NCBI GenBank assembly: GCA_029863245.1
Contig: JAOTVV010000011.1
Span: 32,446-96,445, forward strand
Length of the DNA stretch: 64,000 bases
Direction of reading: 5' to 3'
From: Gemmatimonadota bacterium
GTDB lineage: Bacteria > Gemmatimonadota > Gemmatimonadetes > Gemmatimonadales > GWC2-71-9
Below, in pieces: positions 40,349-49,415 of this stretch. The position numbers were made by a program, and so were the translations under genes. The notes below the pieces were generated by a model, which saw only the letters and a list, made by a program, of their open reading frames with translations, did no database searches and was not told where the DNA came from. Every line of letters starts with the position of its first letter. Positions within the stretch are counted from its first letter, which is position 1.

Positions 40349-41407
40349 TTACTCCTTGCCGGTCTCCGCCGCCCCAGCGGTTCCCGCCGATTCCTTCGCT
40401 CCCGCCTTTGGCGCCGACTTCTTGGGCTGAGCCTTCTTGGGCTCGGCCTTGGTGGCTTTCCGCTTGGCTGGCTCCGCCAGGGCCGCCGGTTCGTCCTCGG
40501 CTGGCGGCGCACCGTCAGCGGGCGTGGCGTCCACAGCCGACGCGGCGTCCTCTGCCGCGGCCGGCTCACCCGCCTCGGGCTTGAGCCGCGCGGCAATTGC
40601 CTCGGGCCGGGGCCGACGCTTCCGCCGCGGCCGGCGCCGTCGGGAGTCCTCCTCGCTGGCCTCGGTCCCTTCCGGCGAATAGCTCGAGTACGCTTCGGAA
40701 TCGCTCGCCACTTCCCGGATCGGCACTTCCTTTCGCGCCTCGGCCACCACGTTCACCAGGGCCGCCGTAATGAGCTGGACCGACCGGATGGCGTCGTCGT
40801 TCCCCGGGATCGGGACGGTGATGAGGTCCGGATCGGCGTTGGTGTCGACGATCGCCACTACCGGGATCTTGAGCTTGTTCGCTTCCGCGATGGCGATCCG
40901 CTCCTTCTTGGCATCGACGACGAAGATCGCCCCCGGGAGCCGCGCCATCGACTTGATCCCCTCGAGATTGCGGTTGAGCTTCTGCCGCTCCCGATCGAGC
41001 TGCAGTTGCTCTTTCTTCGTGAAGAAGTCGAACGCGCCTTCGTCCTGCCCCTGCTCGAGCTCCTTCAGACGACGGATCTGGTGCTTCATCGTCTGGAAGT
41101 TGGTGAGCGTGCCGCCCAGCCAGCGCTCGGTTACCCAATGCGCGCCGCACCGTTCGCCCTCGGTCTTCACCACCTGATTCAACTGCTTCTTGGTGCACAC
41201 GAACAGGACGTTGTCGCCCTTCAGCACAACTTTGCGCAACAGATCCTGCGCCGCCAGCAACTGATTCAGGGTCTTCTGGAGATCGATCAGGTAGATGCCG
41301 GACCGCTCCGCGAAGATGAAGCGTCGCATCTTGGGGTTCCACCGCTGGGTCTGATGTCCGAAATGGACCCCGGCTTCGAGCAATTCCTGCAACTGCGGCT
41401 GCGTCAT
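40349..41407 (-). CDS. rpsB: 30S ribosomal protein S2 with long C-terminal extension
   Basis: 352 residues from ATG 41407. The first 230 or so residues are a complete S2 (LLEAGVHFGHQTQRWNPKM, DNVLFVCTKKQ, LPGAIFVVDAKKE, VDTNADPD). The last 110 or so form a low-complexity tail: an arginine-rich stretch (DSRRRRPRRKRRPRP) followed by Ala/Pro/Glu and Lys-rich segments. Usual S2 is 230-260 residues. The 160-base spacer to rpsI holds no clear promoter. Confidence 0.96.
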   Translation of the reverse strand: MTQPQLQELLEAGVHFGHQTQRWNPKMRRFIFAERSGIYLIDLQKTLNQLLAAQDLLRKVVLKGDNVLFVCTKKQLNQVVKTEGERCGAHWVTERWLGGTLTNFQTMKHQIRRLKELEQGQDEGAFDFFTKKEQLQLDRERQKLNRNLEGIKSMARLPGAIFVVDAKKERIAIAEANKLKIPVVAIVDTNADPDLITVPIPGNDDAIRSVQLITAALVNVVAEARKEVPIREVASDSEAYSSYSPEGTEASEEDSRRRRPRRKRRPRPEAIAARLKPEAGEPAAAEDAASAVDATPADGAPPAEDEPAALAEPAKRKATKAEPKKAQPKKSAPKAGAKESAGTAGAAETGKE

Positions 41408-41567
41408 GTACCTCGTTCCTCTGGGTTCGTCGTCCATCACCGTCGCGCCCCGTCCAGATCCACCGCCGTGCGGGGACACCCAGGACGAGATCGGGCGATG
41501 TGAGTTGATTGGTCGCGTCGGGAGCGGCAGACGCGGTGACCGCGCCAGGCCCGCCCCGTCGACCGTC

Positions 41568-41981
41568 CTACCGCTTCGAGAACTGGAAGCGTTTCCTCGC
41601 TCCCGGCTGACCAGGCTTCTTGCGTTCCACGGCGCGCGGGTCGCGGGTCATGAGTCCATGCTCCCGCAACTTGCGTCGATGCGTCTCGTCGGCCTTGACA
41701 AGGGCCCGCGCAATGCCGAGTCGGATCGCGCCCGACTGCCCGGTCATGCCCCCTCCCTGCACGTGGGCCATCACGTCGAAGGCGCCCAGCGTGTCGGTCA
41801 CCACGAAGGCCTGCTGAATGTGCTGAATCAACGACCGCCGCGGGAAGTAATCCCCCAGCGTTCGCCCGTTCACCTGCCACTTCCCCGATCCCGGGGTCAG
41901 GTACACCCGCGCTACCGAGGTCTTGCGGCGACCGATCGCGTGCCAGCGAAGTTCCGGCTCGGCCCGTACTGGAGTCGTCAT
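41568..41981 (-). CDS. rpsI: 30S ribosomal protein S9
   Basis: 137 residues with the S9 signature GGGMTGQSGAIRLGIARAL and the basic C-terminal tail ending QFSKR that reaches the P site. It lies ten bases after rplM in the conserved L13-S9 pair. Confidence 0.97.
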   Translation of the reverse strand: MTTPVRAEPELRWHAIGRRKTSVARVYLTPGSGKWQVNGRTLGDYFPRRSLIQHIQQAFVVTDTLGAFDVMAHVQGGGMTGQSGAIRLGIARALVKADETHRRKLREHGLMTRDPRAVERKKPGQPGARKRFQFSKR

Positions 41982-41991
41982 GGCTGCCCGT

Positions 41992-42426
41992 TTACCTCAC
42001 GTCGATCGGTGTCGGATTCTGTCCCTGGTGCGGGTGTTCGGATCCGGCATACACACGGAGCTTCCTGCGCAAGACCTGCTTTCCCAGCGTGCCTTTGGGC
42101 AGCATGCCGAACACGGCGCGCTCGATCACCCGTTCCGGGTGCTTGGCCAACTCGGTGGCCACCGGCGTGAGCGTGTCGTGGCCCATGTAGCCGGAATGCC
42201 GAAAGTACTTCTTCTGCTGGAGCTTTCTCCCGGTCAGCCGCACCTTCGCGGCGTTGATGACCACCACGAAATCGCCGCCGTCCGCGTGCGGTGCGAACGT
42301 CGGCTTGTGCTTTCCTCGGATGATCTGCGCCACCTTGCTGGCGAGCCGTCCGAGCACCATGCCATCGGCATCGACGAGATGCCATTTGTGCTCGAGATCC
42401 GCCTGCCGTGGCATGTAGGTCTTCAT
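41992..42426 (-). CDS. rplM: 50S ribosomal protein L13
   Basis: 144 residues from ATG 42426; an adjacent ATG at 42429 is equally possible. Conserved DADGMVLGRLASKVAQIIRGK and the FGMLPKGTLGKQVLRRL-like block are seen. It is an early assembly protein of the 50S subunit and is transcribed from the promoter at 42482-42510. Confidence 0.97.
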   Translation of the reverse strand: MKTYMPRQADLEHKWHLVDADGMVLGRLASKVAQIIRGKHKPTFAPHADGGDFVVVINAAKVRLTGRKLQQKKYFRHSGYMGHDTLTPVATELAKHPERVIERAVFGMLPKGTLGKQVLRRKLRVYAGSEHPHQGQNPTPIDVR

Positions 42427-42481
42427 CATCGTCCCGTTGGTCCGTAAGCCCCTGCAAGCTCGCAAATTACCACAGATTTTA

Positions 42482-42510
42482 ATGCTAGTTACCCCACTCC
42501 ACGGGGTCAA
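42482..42510 (-). promoter_or_regulatory. Promoter of rplM-rpsI
   Basis: On the minus strand TTGACC (five of six) and TAGCAT (four of six) are exactly 17 bases apart, starting within the stop region of the biotin-carrier gene. The predicted transcript leaves a leader of about 50 bases before rplM. Confidence 0.65.
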
Positions 42511-43010
42511 GCCTCCTCAATGATCTCGACCAGCACGACCCCCTTCTCCACCGCCTGCCCTGCCACGACCCGGACGGACCTCACCACACCACCGGTGGGT
42601 GACTTGATCTCGTTCTCCATCTTCATGGCCTCGAGCACGACGACCCCAGCACCCGGCTCGACCCGCATCCCGGGCTCCACCTCCACCCGGAGAACGAGGC
42701 CGGGCATGGGCGCCTTGATCACGCCGCCACCGGTCCCCCGCTTGCCCTGGCCGGTGAGTTCCCGGAGCTGTTGGGTGCGCTCGTCCACGACTGAGACCGA
42801 CCACACTTCGCCGGCCACCTGCACCAACCACCCATCCTCGGCACGGAGCATCGCGAAGGTGCGCGCCCGCCCGTCTAGAGCGAGTTGGCGGAGCGGAGTG
42901 CGCGGGACACTCGCCAAGCGTGCCTGAATGGGCGCGCCGTCGACCGACACCGCGTCGCCCTGCACATCCACTTGGACCGTATGCTCGCCCACCACCACGG
43001 TGTACTTCAC
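42507..43010 (-). CDS. Biotin carboxyl carrier protein of an acyl-CoA carboxylase
   Basis: 167 residues. The C-terminal biotinyl domain (about 97-167) has the biotinylation motif EAMKMENEI with Lys in AMKM, and PMPGLVL. The N-terminal part resembles the BT-like region of propionyl/methylcrotonyl-CoA carboxylase alpha chains, so this looks like the detached C-terminus of such a chain, the rest being the AccC-like gene at 44230. ATG overlaps the rRNA methyltransferase stop (ATGA). Confidence 0.9.
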   Translation of the reverse strand: MKYTVVVGEHTVQVDVQGDAVSVDGAPIQARLASVPRTPLRQLALDGRARTFAMLRAEDGWLVQVAGEVWSVSVVDERTQQLRELTGQGKRGTGGGVIKAPMPGLVLRVEVEPGMRVEPGAGVVVLEAMKMENEIKSPTGGVVRSVRVVAGQAVEKGVVLVEIIEEA

Positions 43011-44239
43011 ACGGCCTCCAGGACCGCCACGGACTCCACGTGCGCCGTCTGCGGGAATAGATCGTAGGTATGCAGCGAGTGGATGCCGAGGCTGGGCAGC
43101 CGCGTCAGATCCCGCGCCAAGGTGGCAGGATCACAGGAAACGTAGCTCGCACGGGCACCTGGCCGCCCCTTGGCCCACCCTTCGAGCGTCGCTGCCACGG
43201 ATCGGGACAGCCCGGTTCGTGGCGGATTCACGAGCACCATGTCGGGCACCGGGAGCAGGGAGACCTCTTGCTCCACCAATCCCGCCCGCCACTGCAGGCG
43301 GTCCCCGAGCCCTCGCGATCGGCCTTCGGCAACTCCCCAGTCCGCCGCCCGCCGATCGGCCTCGACCGCCCAGACCACCGCCCCTCGCTCGGCGAGGCGT
43401 ATCGCTGCATCGCCCGTGCCCGCATACAGATCCCACACGACCCGTCCGGCCACGTCGCCGAGCGCCGCGAGCGCGTCGGCCCGGATCCGATCGCCGAACT
43501 CCGGGTGCACTTGCTCGAACGCGAGCGCCGGAAACCCGCTCTTCGGGCCGGCCACCACGCGCGCGACGCCTCTCAGGGGCTTCCACCAGAACGACGCCGC
43601 GGCATCGCCAACAGCGGCCGCCAACGGACCCGCATCCCAGGCCCGCTCGTCGCGGGCCGCCACGACCACGTGCCGACCCCCGGCCGGGTCTTCCCGGAGG
43701 CTGACCGACACCAGCCCGGCAGGGAGACGGTCTCGGTGCTCCGAGACACCTCTCCACAGCGTCATCAGACTTTGTCGAGCGATGTGGCAATCCTCCAGAT
43801 CGAACACCGCGCCCGGTCGCTCGTGCCGGTGATACCCGATGCGCCCGCGGTTGGCCGCCAACGTGATGCGGGCCCGGTACCGCCACGCCGACGGCGAAGG
43901 GGTTAGCGCGGGATCATCGATCCTCCGCCCACCCAGCCGCCGCAGGGCGTCGGCAACGATCCGCTGCTTCGCCCGCTGCTGCGCCTCGATGCTGAGGTGC
44001 TGTATCTGACAGCCCCCACATTGGTCGCCCTCGTAATGCGGACACCGCGGCGCCACACGGTCGGGCCCAGGCGATCGCACGCGGACCACCCGGCCCCTCG
44101 CGTAGCGGCGCTTCCGCTCCACGATCTCCAGCTCGATCACCTCACCAGGCGCCGTGCGCGGCACGAAGACCGCAAGGCCCTCCTCGAGCCGGCCGACCCC
44201 GTCGCCCCCCGCGGCGATGGCGCCGATCGTCACCTCCAT
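43007..44239 (-). CDS. RNA (uracil-5-)-methyltransferase, RlmD/RumA type
   Basis: 410 residues from ATG 44239, overlapping the biotin carboxylase stop by 10 bases. TRAM domain at the N-terminus, then cysteines CPHYEGDQCGGC plus a later EDCHIA that match the 4Fe-4S ligands of RumA. The SAM fold has DLYAGTGDAAIRLA, NPPRTGL and catalytic-Cys SYVSCDPATLARDL. It probably makes m5U in 23S rRNA or tRNA; which uridine is not determined. Confidence 0.92.
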   Translation of the reverse strand: MEVTIGAIAAGGDGVGRLEEGLAVFVPRTAPGEVIELEIVERKRRYARGRVVRVRSPGPDRVAPRCPHYEGDQCGGCQIQHLSIEAQQRAKQRIVADALRRLGGRRIDDPALTPSPSAWRYRARITLAANRGRIGYHRHERPGAVFDLEDCHIARQSLMTLWRGVSEHRDRLPAGLVSVSLREDPAGGRHVVVAARDERAWDAGPLAAAVGDAAASFWWKPLRGVARVVAGPKSGFPALAFEQVHPEFGDRIRADALAALGDVAGRVVWDLYAGTGDAAIRLAERGAVVWAVEADRRAADWGVAEGRSRGLGDRLQWRAGLVEQEVSLLPVPDMVLVNPPRTGLSRSVAATLEGWAKGRPGARASYVSCDPATLARDLTRLPSLGIHSLHTYDLFPQTAHVESVAVLEAV

Positions 44240-45747
44240 CGGAGGCCCGCCCGCCGCGCCGCTCGGAGCCACGCGCTGTCGGCCGCGGTTTCCGTGCCCT
44301 CGCCCGTCGCCAACGACACGTTGGCTGACCGTGCTTCGTCTTCGGCGAGCGCGGCAGCCACCGCGATCTCCTCGACATCCGACGGTGACAGGGTCCGCTC
44401 GAGCAGCGCGTCGCCGACCCGCTCGAGGAAGCCGATGTCATACTCGCCACTGAGAAACGTCTCGTCGCGCATGACCCGACTGTGAAACGGCTGACTGGTC
44501 GACAGTCCCACGACGAGGAGCTCCGCCAGCGCCCGTCGCATCCGGCGAACGGCACGCTCCCGGTCTTCCCCCCACACGATGAGCTTGCCGAGCAGCGAGT
44601 CGTAGAACAGCCCCACCTCACTCCCGGTCTCGATGCCCCCATCCCAGCGCACCCCCGGCCCGGTCGGCGCTTGGAAGTGTAGAATGCGTCCCGTCACGGG
44701 GAGGAAATTGGCGAACGGATCCTCGGCGGTGATCCGGCATTCGATCGCGTGCCCACGGGGCACGCGAGGCTCGACCGGCAGGTCAAGACGCTCGCCAGCA
44801 GCGATGCGCAACTGTTCGCGGACGATGTCCACCCCGTACACCAGTTCGGTGATTGGATGTTCGACTTGGAGACGCGTGTTCATCTCCAGGAAGTAGAAGG
44901 TGCCGCTCGGGTCGAGCAGGAACTCGACGGTCCCCGCACTCACGTAGCCAACGGATTGCGCCGCTCGCACGGCCGCATCTCCCATAGCCGCCCGCAGGCC
45001 CGCATCCACCGCCGGGGACGGCGTCTCCTCGACGAGCTTCTGATGGCGACGCTGAATGGAGCATTCCCGCTCGCCGAAATGGGTCACGGCGCCAAAAGAG
45101 TCCGCCAGCACCTGGATCTCGATGTGGCGCGGCCGCTCGACGAACTTCTCGAGGTACACCGATCCGTCCCCGAACGCCGTGGTGGCCTCCGACGACGCCT
45201 GCCCAAAACCCTTCCGCACCTCATCGGGCGTGCGCGCCACGCGCATGCCCTTGCCCCCGCCACCCGCCGCTGCCTTGAGCAGCACTGGATACCCCACCCC
45301 CCGGGCCGCCTCCACCGCGGCATCGGCATCGCGGAGCAGCTCGGTCGTCCCGGGAACGATCGGCACACCGGCCGCCGCCATCCGTCGGCGCGCCTCGGTC
45401 TTCTCTCCCATCATCCGGATCGCCGACGAGGGCGGTCCGACGAACACGAGGCCGGCCTGCTCCACGGCCTCCGCGAAATGTGCCCGTTCGGCGAGGAAGC
45501 CATATCCGGGATGAATCGCGTCGGCGCCGGTGCGTTGTGCGGCGGCCAGAATCCGCTCGACGTTGAGGTAAGAGTCCTTTGCGGGAGGCGGTCCCAGTTC
45601 GACGGCGGCGTCGGCCGCTTTCACGTGCGGCGCAATGCGGTCGGCCTCGGAATAGACCGCCACCGCTTCGATTCCCTCTTCATGGCACGCCCGCACGATC
45701 CTGAGCGCAATCTCGCCGCGGTTGGCCACCAGGACGCGGTTCAGCAC
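44230..45747 (-). CDS. Biotin carboxylase subunit (AccC-like)
   Basis: 505 residues. Biotin-dependent carboxylase ATP-grasp fold with VLVANRGEIALRIVRAC, the ATP loop KAAAGGGGKGMR, HIEIQVLAD, ERECSIQRRHQKLVEE and EMNTRLQVEH. It carboxylates biotin on the carrier protein. It is longer than canonical AccC (about 450) with an extra C-terminal segment, as in the free alpha subunits of acyl-CoA carboxylases. Confidence 0.95.
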   Translation of the reverse strand: MLNRVLVANRGEIALRIVRACHEEGIEAVAVYSEADRIAPHVKAADAAVELGPPPAKDSYLNVERILAAAQRTGADAIHPGYGFLAERAHFAEAVEQAGLVFVGPPSSAIRMMGEKTEARRRMAAAGVPIVPGTTELLRDADAAVEAARGVGYPVLLKAAAGGGGKGMRVARTPDEVRKGFGQASSEATTAFGDGSVYLEKFVERPRHIEIQVLADSFGAVTHFGERECSIQRRHQKLVEETPSPAVDAGLRAAMGDAAVRAAQSVGYVSAGTVEFLLDPSGTFYFLEMNTRLQVEHPITELVYGVDIVREQLRIAAGERLDLPVEPRVPRGHAIECRITAEDPFANFLPVTGRILHFQAPTGPGVRWDGGIETGSEVGLFYDSLLGKLIVWGEDRERAVRRMRRALAELLVVGLSTSQPFHSRVMRDETFLSGEYDIGFLERVGDALLERTLSPSDVEEIAVAAALAEDEARSANVSLATGEGTETAADSAWLRAARRAGLRWR

Positions 45748-45770
45748 GGGCGGGAGGAGGATAGGACGGT

Positions 45771-45796
45771 GGGGCGGTAGGATGTTGGGGCGGTAG
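45771..45796. repeat. Ten-base direct repeat in the carboxylase spacer
   Basis: GGGGCGGTAG occurs twice (45771-45780 and 45787-45796) with a 16-base period in the spacer between the carboxyltransferase and biotin carboxylase genes. Confidence 0.55.
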
Positions 45797-45797
45797 A

Positions 45798-45819
45798 ACG
45801 GTACGTCCCTTCGTACCGT
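45798..45819 (-). promoter_or_regulatory. Hairpin in the carboxyltransferase-biotin carboxylase spacer
   Basis: Eight-base perfect arms ACGGTACG and CGTACCGT with a six-base loop. The flanks can extend it through CGGTAG/CTACCG, using one of the 45771-45796 repeat copies. No U tract follows. Confidence 0.5.
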
Positions 45820-45837
45820 CTTGCCAACCTACCGCTC

Positions 45838-47388
45838 TCAGAGCGGTATGTTGCCATGCTTTTTCGGCGGGTTGGTATCGCGCTTCGTGCGAATCGCCTG
45901 CAACGCCGAAATGAGGCGGGGTCTCGTCTCTCTCGGGTCGATCACGTCGTCGAGGAACCCGCGGGCCGCGGCGAGATAGGGGTTCGCGAACTTCTCGCGG
46001 TACTCGTCCACGTGCTCATCGAGGCGCTGCTGTGGATCCTGCGCCGCCGCGATATCGCGCTTGAACAGGATCTCCGCCGCGCCCTTTGGGCCCATCACGG
46101 CAATTTCTGCTGTGGGCCACGCGATGTTGTAGTCGCCACGAATGTGCTTGGAGTTCATGACGTCGTAGGCGCCACCGTAGGCCTTCCGGGTGATGACGGT
46201 CATCTTCGGCACCGTCGCCTCCGCATAGGCGTAGAGCAGTTTTGCCCCATTCTTGATGATCCCACCGTGCTCCTGGTCGACTCCAGGCAGGAACCCCGGC
46301 ACGTCCTCGAAGGTGACGAGCGGGATGTTGAAGGCGTCGCAGAACCGGATGAACCGTGCGCCTTTCTGCGAGGATTTGATGTCGAGCACGCCCGCCAGCA
46401 CCGCCGGCTGGTTGGCGATCACCCCGATCGGCTGTCCGGCGAGTCGCGCAAACCCCACAATGATGTTGGGCGCGTAGTCGCGGTGCACCTCGAGCAGGTC
46501 TTCGTCGTCGACGACGCGCCGAATGACTTCGTGCATGTCGTACGGCTTGTTTGGGTTGTCCGGTACGACGGTCAACAGCTCTTCGTCCCGCCGGTCCGGG
46601 GGATCGTCGGACGGCCGCAGCGGGGGGCTGTCGATGTTGTTGCTCGGCACGAAGCTGAGAAGGCGCCGGATTTCGGCCAGGCACTCCATCTCGGAATCGT
46701 GCGCAAAATGCGCCACGCCAGAGACCGATGCGTGCACGTCCGCACCACCCAACTCCTCGGTCGTGACGTCTTCGTGCGTCACCGTCTTCACGACGTTCGG
46801 ACCCGTCACGAACATGTAGGAGATACCCCGGACCATGAACACGAAATCGGTGATCGCGGGGCTGTATACCGCCCCCCCGGCACACGGTCCGAGCACCGCA
46901 CTGATCTGCGGCACGACCCCGGAGGTGCACGTGTTCCGCAGGAAGATGTCGGCGTACGCGCCGAGCGAGACGACCCCTTCCTGAATCCGCGCCCCGCCCG
47001 AATCGTTCAGCCCGACGATCGGCGCGCCATTGCGCACCGCGAGATCCATGATCTTGCAGATCTTCCCGGCATGTGCCTCCGCCAGGGAGCCACCGAATAC
47101 CGTGAAGTCCTGGGAGAACACGTAGACGAGACGTCCGTCGATGCGGCCGTACCCGGTCACGACGCCGTCGCCCAGGACCTTCTTGTCCGCCAGATCGAAG
47201 TCCGTGGATCGGTGGGTGACAAACCGATCCAACTCGACGAACGACCCCGGATCGAGCAGGAGGTCGAGCCGCTCGCGAGCGGTGAGCTTGCCCTTGGTGT
47301 GCTGCTGCCGGACGCGGTCCGGTCCTCCGCCAGCCTCCGATTCGGCCCGGAGGCGGTGAAGCTGATCGAGTCGCTCTTGTAGGGTCAC
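45838..47388 (-). CDS. Acyl-CoA carboxylase carboxyltransferase subunit (propionyl/methylmalonyl-CoA type)
   Basis: 516 residues. Tandem crotonase-like domains: N-half [23 protein letters not shown] and [15 protein letters not shown]-half [18 protein letters not shown] and [14 protein letters not shown]. It lacks a zinc finger, unlike AccD at 22479. It transfers CO2 from biotin to propionyl-CoA or a related acyl-CoA. With the downstream AccC-like and BCCP genes it makes a complete three-subunit carboxylase, interrupted only by the methyltransferase. Confidence 0.94.
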   Translation of the reverse strand: MTLQERLDQLHRLRAESEAGGGPDRVRQQHTKGKLTARERLDLLLDPGSFVELDRFVTHRSTDFDLADKKVLGDGVVTGYGRIDGRLVYVFSQDFTVFGGSLAEAHAGKICKIMDLAVRNGAPIVGLNDSGGARIQEGVVSLGAYADIFLRNTCTSGVVPQISAVLGPCAGGAVYSPAITDFVFMVRGISYMFVTGPNVVKTVTHEDVTTEELGGADVHASVSGVAHFAHDSEMECLAEIRRLLSFVPSNNIDSPPLRPSDDPPDRRDEELLTVVPDNPNKPYDMHEVIRRVVDDEDLLEVHRDYAPNIIVGFARLAGQPIGVIANQPAVLAGVLDIKSSQKGARFIRFCDAFNIPLVTFEDVPGFLPGVDQEHGGIIKNGAKLLYAYAEATVPKMTVITRKAYGGAYDVMNSKHIRGDYNIAWPTAEIAVMGPKGAAEILFKRDIAAAQDPQQRLDEHVDEYREKFANPYLAAARGFLDDVIDPRETRPRLISALQAIRTKRDTNPPKKHGNIPL

Positions 47389-47451
47389 GGCGGGATGGGG
47401 TTCGGGTGGTGGCCCGCGGGGGCCGCCGGTCGGCAGCCCCCCTCCCTCGCG

Positions 47452-49308
47452 CTAGGCGGTCGGTGGTTCCTTCTCGGGCTGCTCCGACGCCTCCTGTGCC
47501 TCCGCTTCCGGCTGGTCCTCGCTTTCCGCGGTCACGGCCTCGGGCGCGTCGCTCTCGTCATCAGACGAGGCCTCGGTTGGCGGGGGCTCCGGCTCGTCCG
47601 GGGGCAGTTCACCGAACTCGGTGGCGGCGAGGATGATCCGGTGATGGATCGGATCGACCTCCAGCACCTTGAGCGAGACCGACTGCCGGACCTTGGTCAC
47701 GCTCTCAGCGCTCTTGCCGTCCGGAATGGGAAGCTGCGACTGCGGTACGAAGCCCTCCAGGTCGCCGCCGAGATCCACCACGATACCGTTGTCCTGATAC
47801 CGGACGATCGTGCCGTCGATCTCCATATCCACCGGGTGAGTCTCGGCGATCTTGAGCCACGGATCCTCGATCATCTGCTTCAGACCGAGCGAGATCCGCT
47901 TGTTCTCGGGATCGATGTTCAGAATCACGACCTCGACGGTGTCGTTCTTCTTCACGATCTCCGACGGATGCTGCACCCGCTTGGTCCAGGACATGTCGGA
48001 AATGTGAATGAGCCCGTCGATGCCCGGCTCGATCTCGACGAATGCGCCGAACGAGGTCAGGTTGCGGACCTTGCCGCTGATGCGCGTCCCGACCGGGTAC
48101 TTCATCGGCAGCATCATCCACGGATCCTGCTCGGTCTGCTTCATCCCGAGCGAGATCTTCTCCTCCTCGGGGTCAACCTTGAGCACCACGGCCTCGATGG
48201 TCTCCCCGATGGACACGATCTTGGACGGATGGCGCACGCTGCGTGTCCAGCTCATCTCACTGATGTGCACCAGGCCTTCGATCCCGGGCTCCAACTCGAC
48301 GAACGCGCCGTAGTTGGTGATGCTCACGACCTTCCCCTGCACCCGCACCCCAACCGGATAGCGCTCGGTCACGTTCTCCCACGGGTACGGTTGGAGCTGC
48401 TTCAGGCCGAGCGAAATCCGTTCCCGGTCCCAATCGATGTCGAGCACCTTCACATCGATGTCCTGGCCGAGGTTCGCCATCTCGGACGGGTGGGACACGC
48501 GGCCCCAACTCATGTCCGTGATGTGGAGCAAGCCATCCACCCCTCCGAGATCGATGAACGCGCCGAAATCGGTGATGTTCTTGACGACGCCCTTTCGCAC
48601 CTGACCCACTTCCAGCTCCTTCATCAGGTGCTCGCGCTTGTGCGATCGTTCCGTCTCCAGGATCACGCGCCGCGACACCACGATGTTGCGGCGCCGCTTG
48701 TTGAGCTTGATGATCTTGAATTGGTAGGTCTGACCCAGCAGCTCGTCGATGTTGGGCACCCGCCGGAGTGCGATTTGGCTGCCCGGGAGGAATGCGTCGA
48801 CTCCCATGAGGTCGACGACCACGCCACCCTTGATCTTCTTCTGGAGCGTGCCGTCCACCGGCTGATCGTTCTCATAGGCGTGGCGGATCTTCTCCCACAC
48901 CCGCATGAAATCCGCCTTCTTCTTGGAAAGAACGATCGAGCCTTCCTCGTCCTCCAAGCGTTCCAGCAGCACTTCCACCTCGTCGCCCGGCGAGACGGCT
49001 GCGAGATCCTTGAACTCGTCGATTGCGACGGCGCCCTCGGACTTGAATCCCACGTCGAGGATGACGTGACTCTCCGTCACTCGCAGGATCTTCGACTTGA
49101 CGATCTCCCCTTCCTGAATGCTCTGGAGCGTTCCTTCGTACAGCTCGAGCATCTGCTGATACTCCGCGTCGGAGTACCCCTCGTCATACAGATCCTGCCT
49201 GACGGGGAACGCCTGAGCGGTGCTGGAGCCGGTGGTCGAAGAGGGCTGTGGAGGAGAAGGTGGAGTTGAGGTCTCTGACACGGATTCGAGCATGTGCAAC
49301 GCCAACAT
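47452..49308 (-). CDS. rpsA: 30S ribosomal protein S1
   Basis: About 618 residues from ATG 49308 (ATG 49293 is also possible). Six S1 repeats; repeats 3-5 share the pattern TDFGAFIDL / LLHITDMSW. An acidic N-terminal lead and a Glu/Pro-rich C-terminal tail of about 50 residues flank them. It binds mRNA and helps initiation. cmk just upstream on the same strand is the classic cmk-rpsA pair. Confidence 0.96.
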   Translation of the reverse strand: MLALHMLESVSETSTPPSPPQPSSTTGSSTAQAFPVRQDLYDEGYSDAEYQQMLELYEGTLQSIQEGEIVKSKILRVTESHVILDVGFKSEGAVAIDEFKDLAAVSPGDEVEVLLERLEDEEGSIVLSKKKADFMRVWEKIRHAYENDQPVDGTLQKKIKGGVVVDLMGVDAFLPGSQIALRRVPNIDELLGQTYQFKIIKLNKRRRNIVVSRRVILETERSHKREHLMKELEVGQVRKGVVKNITDFGAFIDLGGVDGLLHITDMSWGRVSHPSEMANLGQDIDVKVLDIDWDRERISLGLKQLQPYPWENVTERYPVGVRVQGKVVSITNYGAFVELEPGIEGLVHISEMSWTRSVRHPSKIVSIGETIEAVVLKVDPEEEKISLGMKQTEQDPWMMLPMKYPVGTRISGKVRNLTSFGAFVEIEPGIDGLIHISDMSWTKRVQHPSEIVKKNDTVEVVILNIDPENKRISLGLKQMIEDPWLKIAETHPVDMEIDGTIVRYQDNGIVVDLGGDLEGFVPQSQLPIPDGKSAESVTKVRQSVSLKVLEVDPIHHRIILAATEFGELPPDEPEPPPTEASSDDESDAPEAVTAESEDQPEAEAQEASEQPEKEPPTA

Positions 49309-49352
49309 CGGGTTGAAAGGTTTCGATCGCAGCGCCTGCGTCATGGCAGACG

Positions 49353-49376
49353 CCGTCCCCCACCGTTGGGGAACGG
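49353..49376 (-). promoter_or_regulatory. Hairpin at the predicted 5' end of the rpsA transcript
   Basis: Nine-base stem (one G-U pair), CCGTTCCCC with GGGGGACGG, loop of six, beginning about three bases after the predicted transcription start of the promoter at 49386-49414. It could shield the mRNA 5' end or act in S1 autoregulation. Confidence 0.5.
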
Positions 49377-49385
49377 AAGCCATGA

Positions 49386-49414
49386 ACGCTAGACCGGCAG
49401 CAACCCTATGTCAA
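49386..49414 (-). promoter_or_regulatory. Promoter of rpsA
   Basis: Perfect TTGACA and TAGCGT (three of six) spaced by exactly 17 bases on the minus strand, placed immediately after the cmk stop codon. The leader to rpsA would be about 70 bases. Confidence 0.6.
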
Positions 49415-49415
49415 G

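Noticed and set aside
38897..41503. An 868-residue plus-strand ORF over pyrH, tsf and rpsB
   Set aside because: It is the antisense of strongly conserved minus-strand genes; long antisense frames are common at this GC content and this one has no recognisable domain.
45856..47382. 508-residue plus-strand frame opposite the carboxyltransferase
   Set aside because: Antisense shadow with no domain or good ribosome site.
47395..49269. 624-residue plus-strand frame opposite rpsA
   Set aside because: It mirrors the six S1 repeats of rpsA, which gives it an artificial internal repeat; not a gene.
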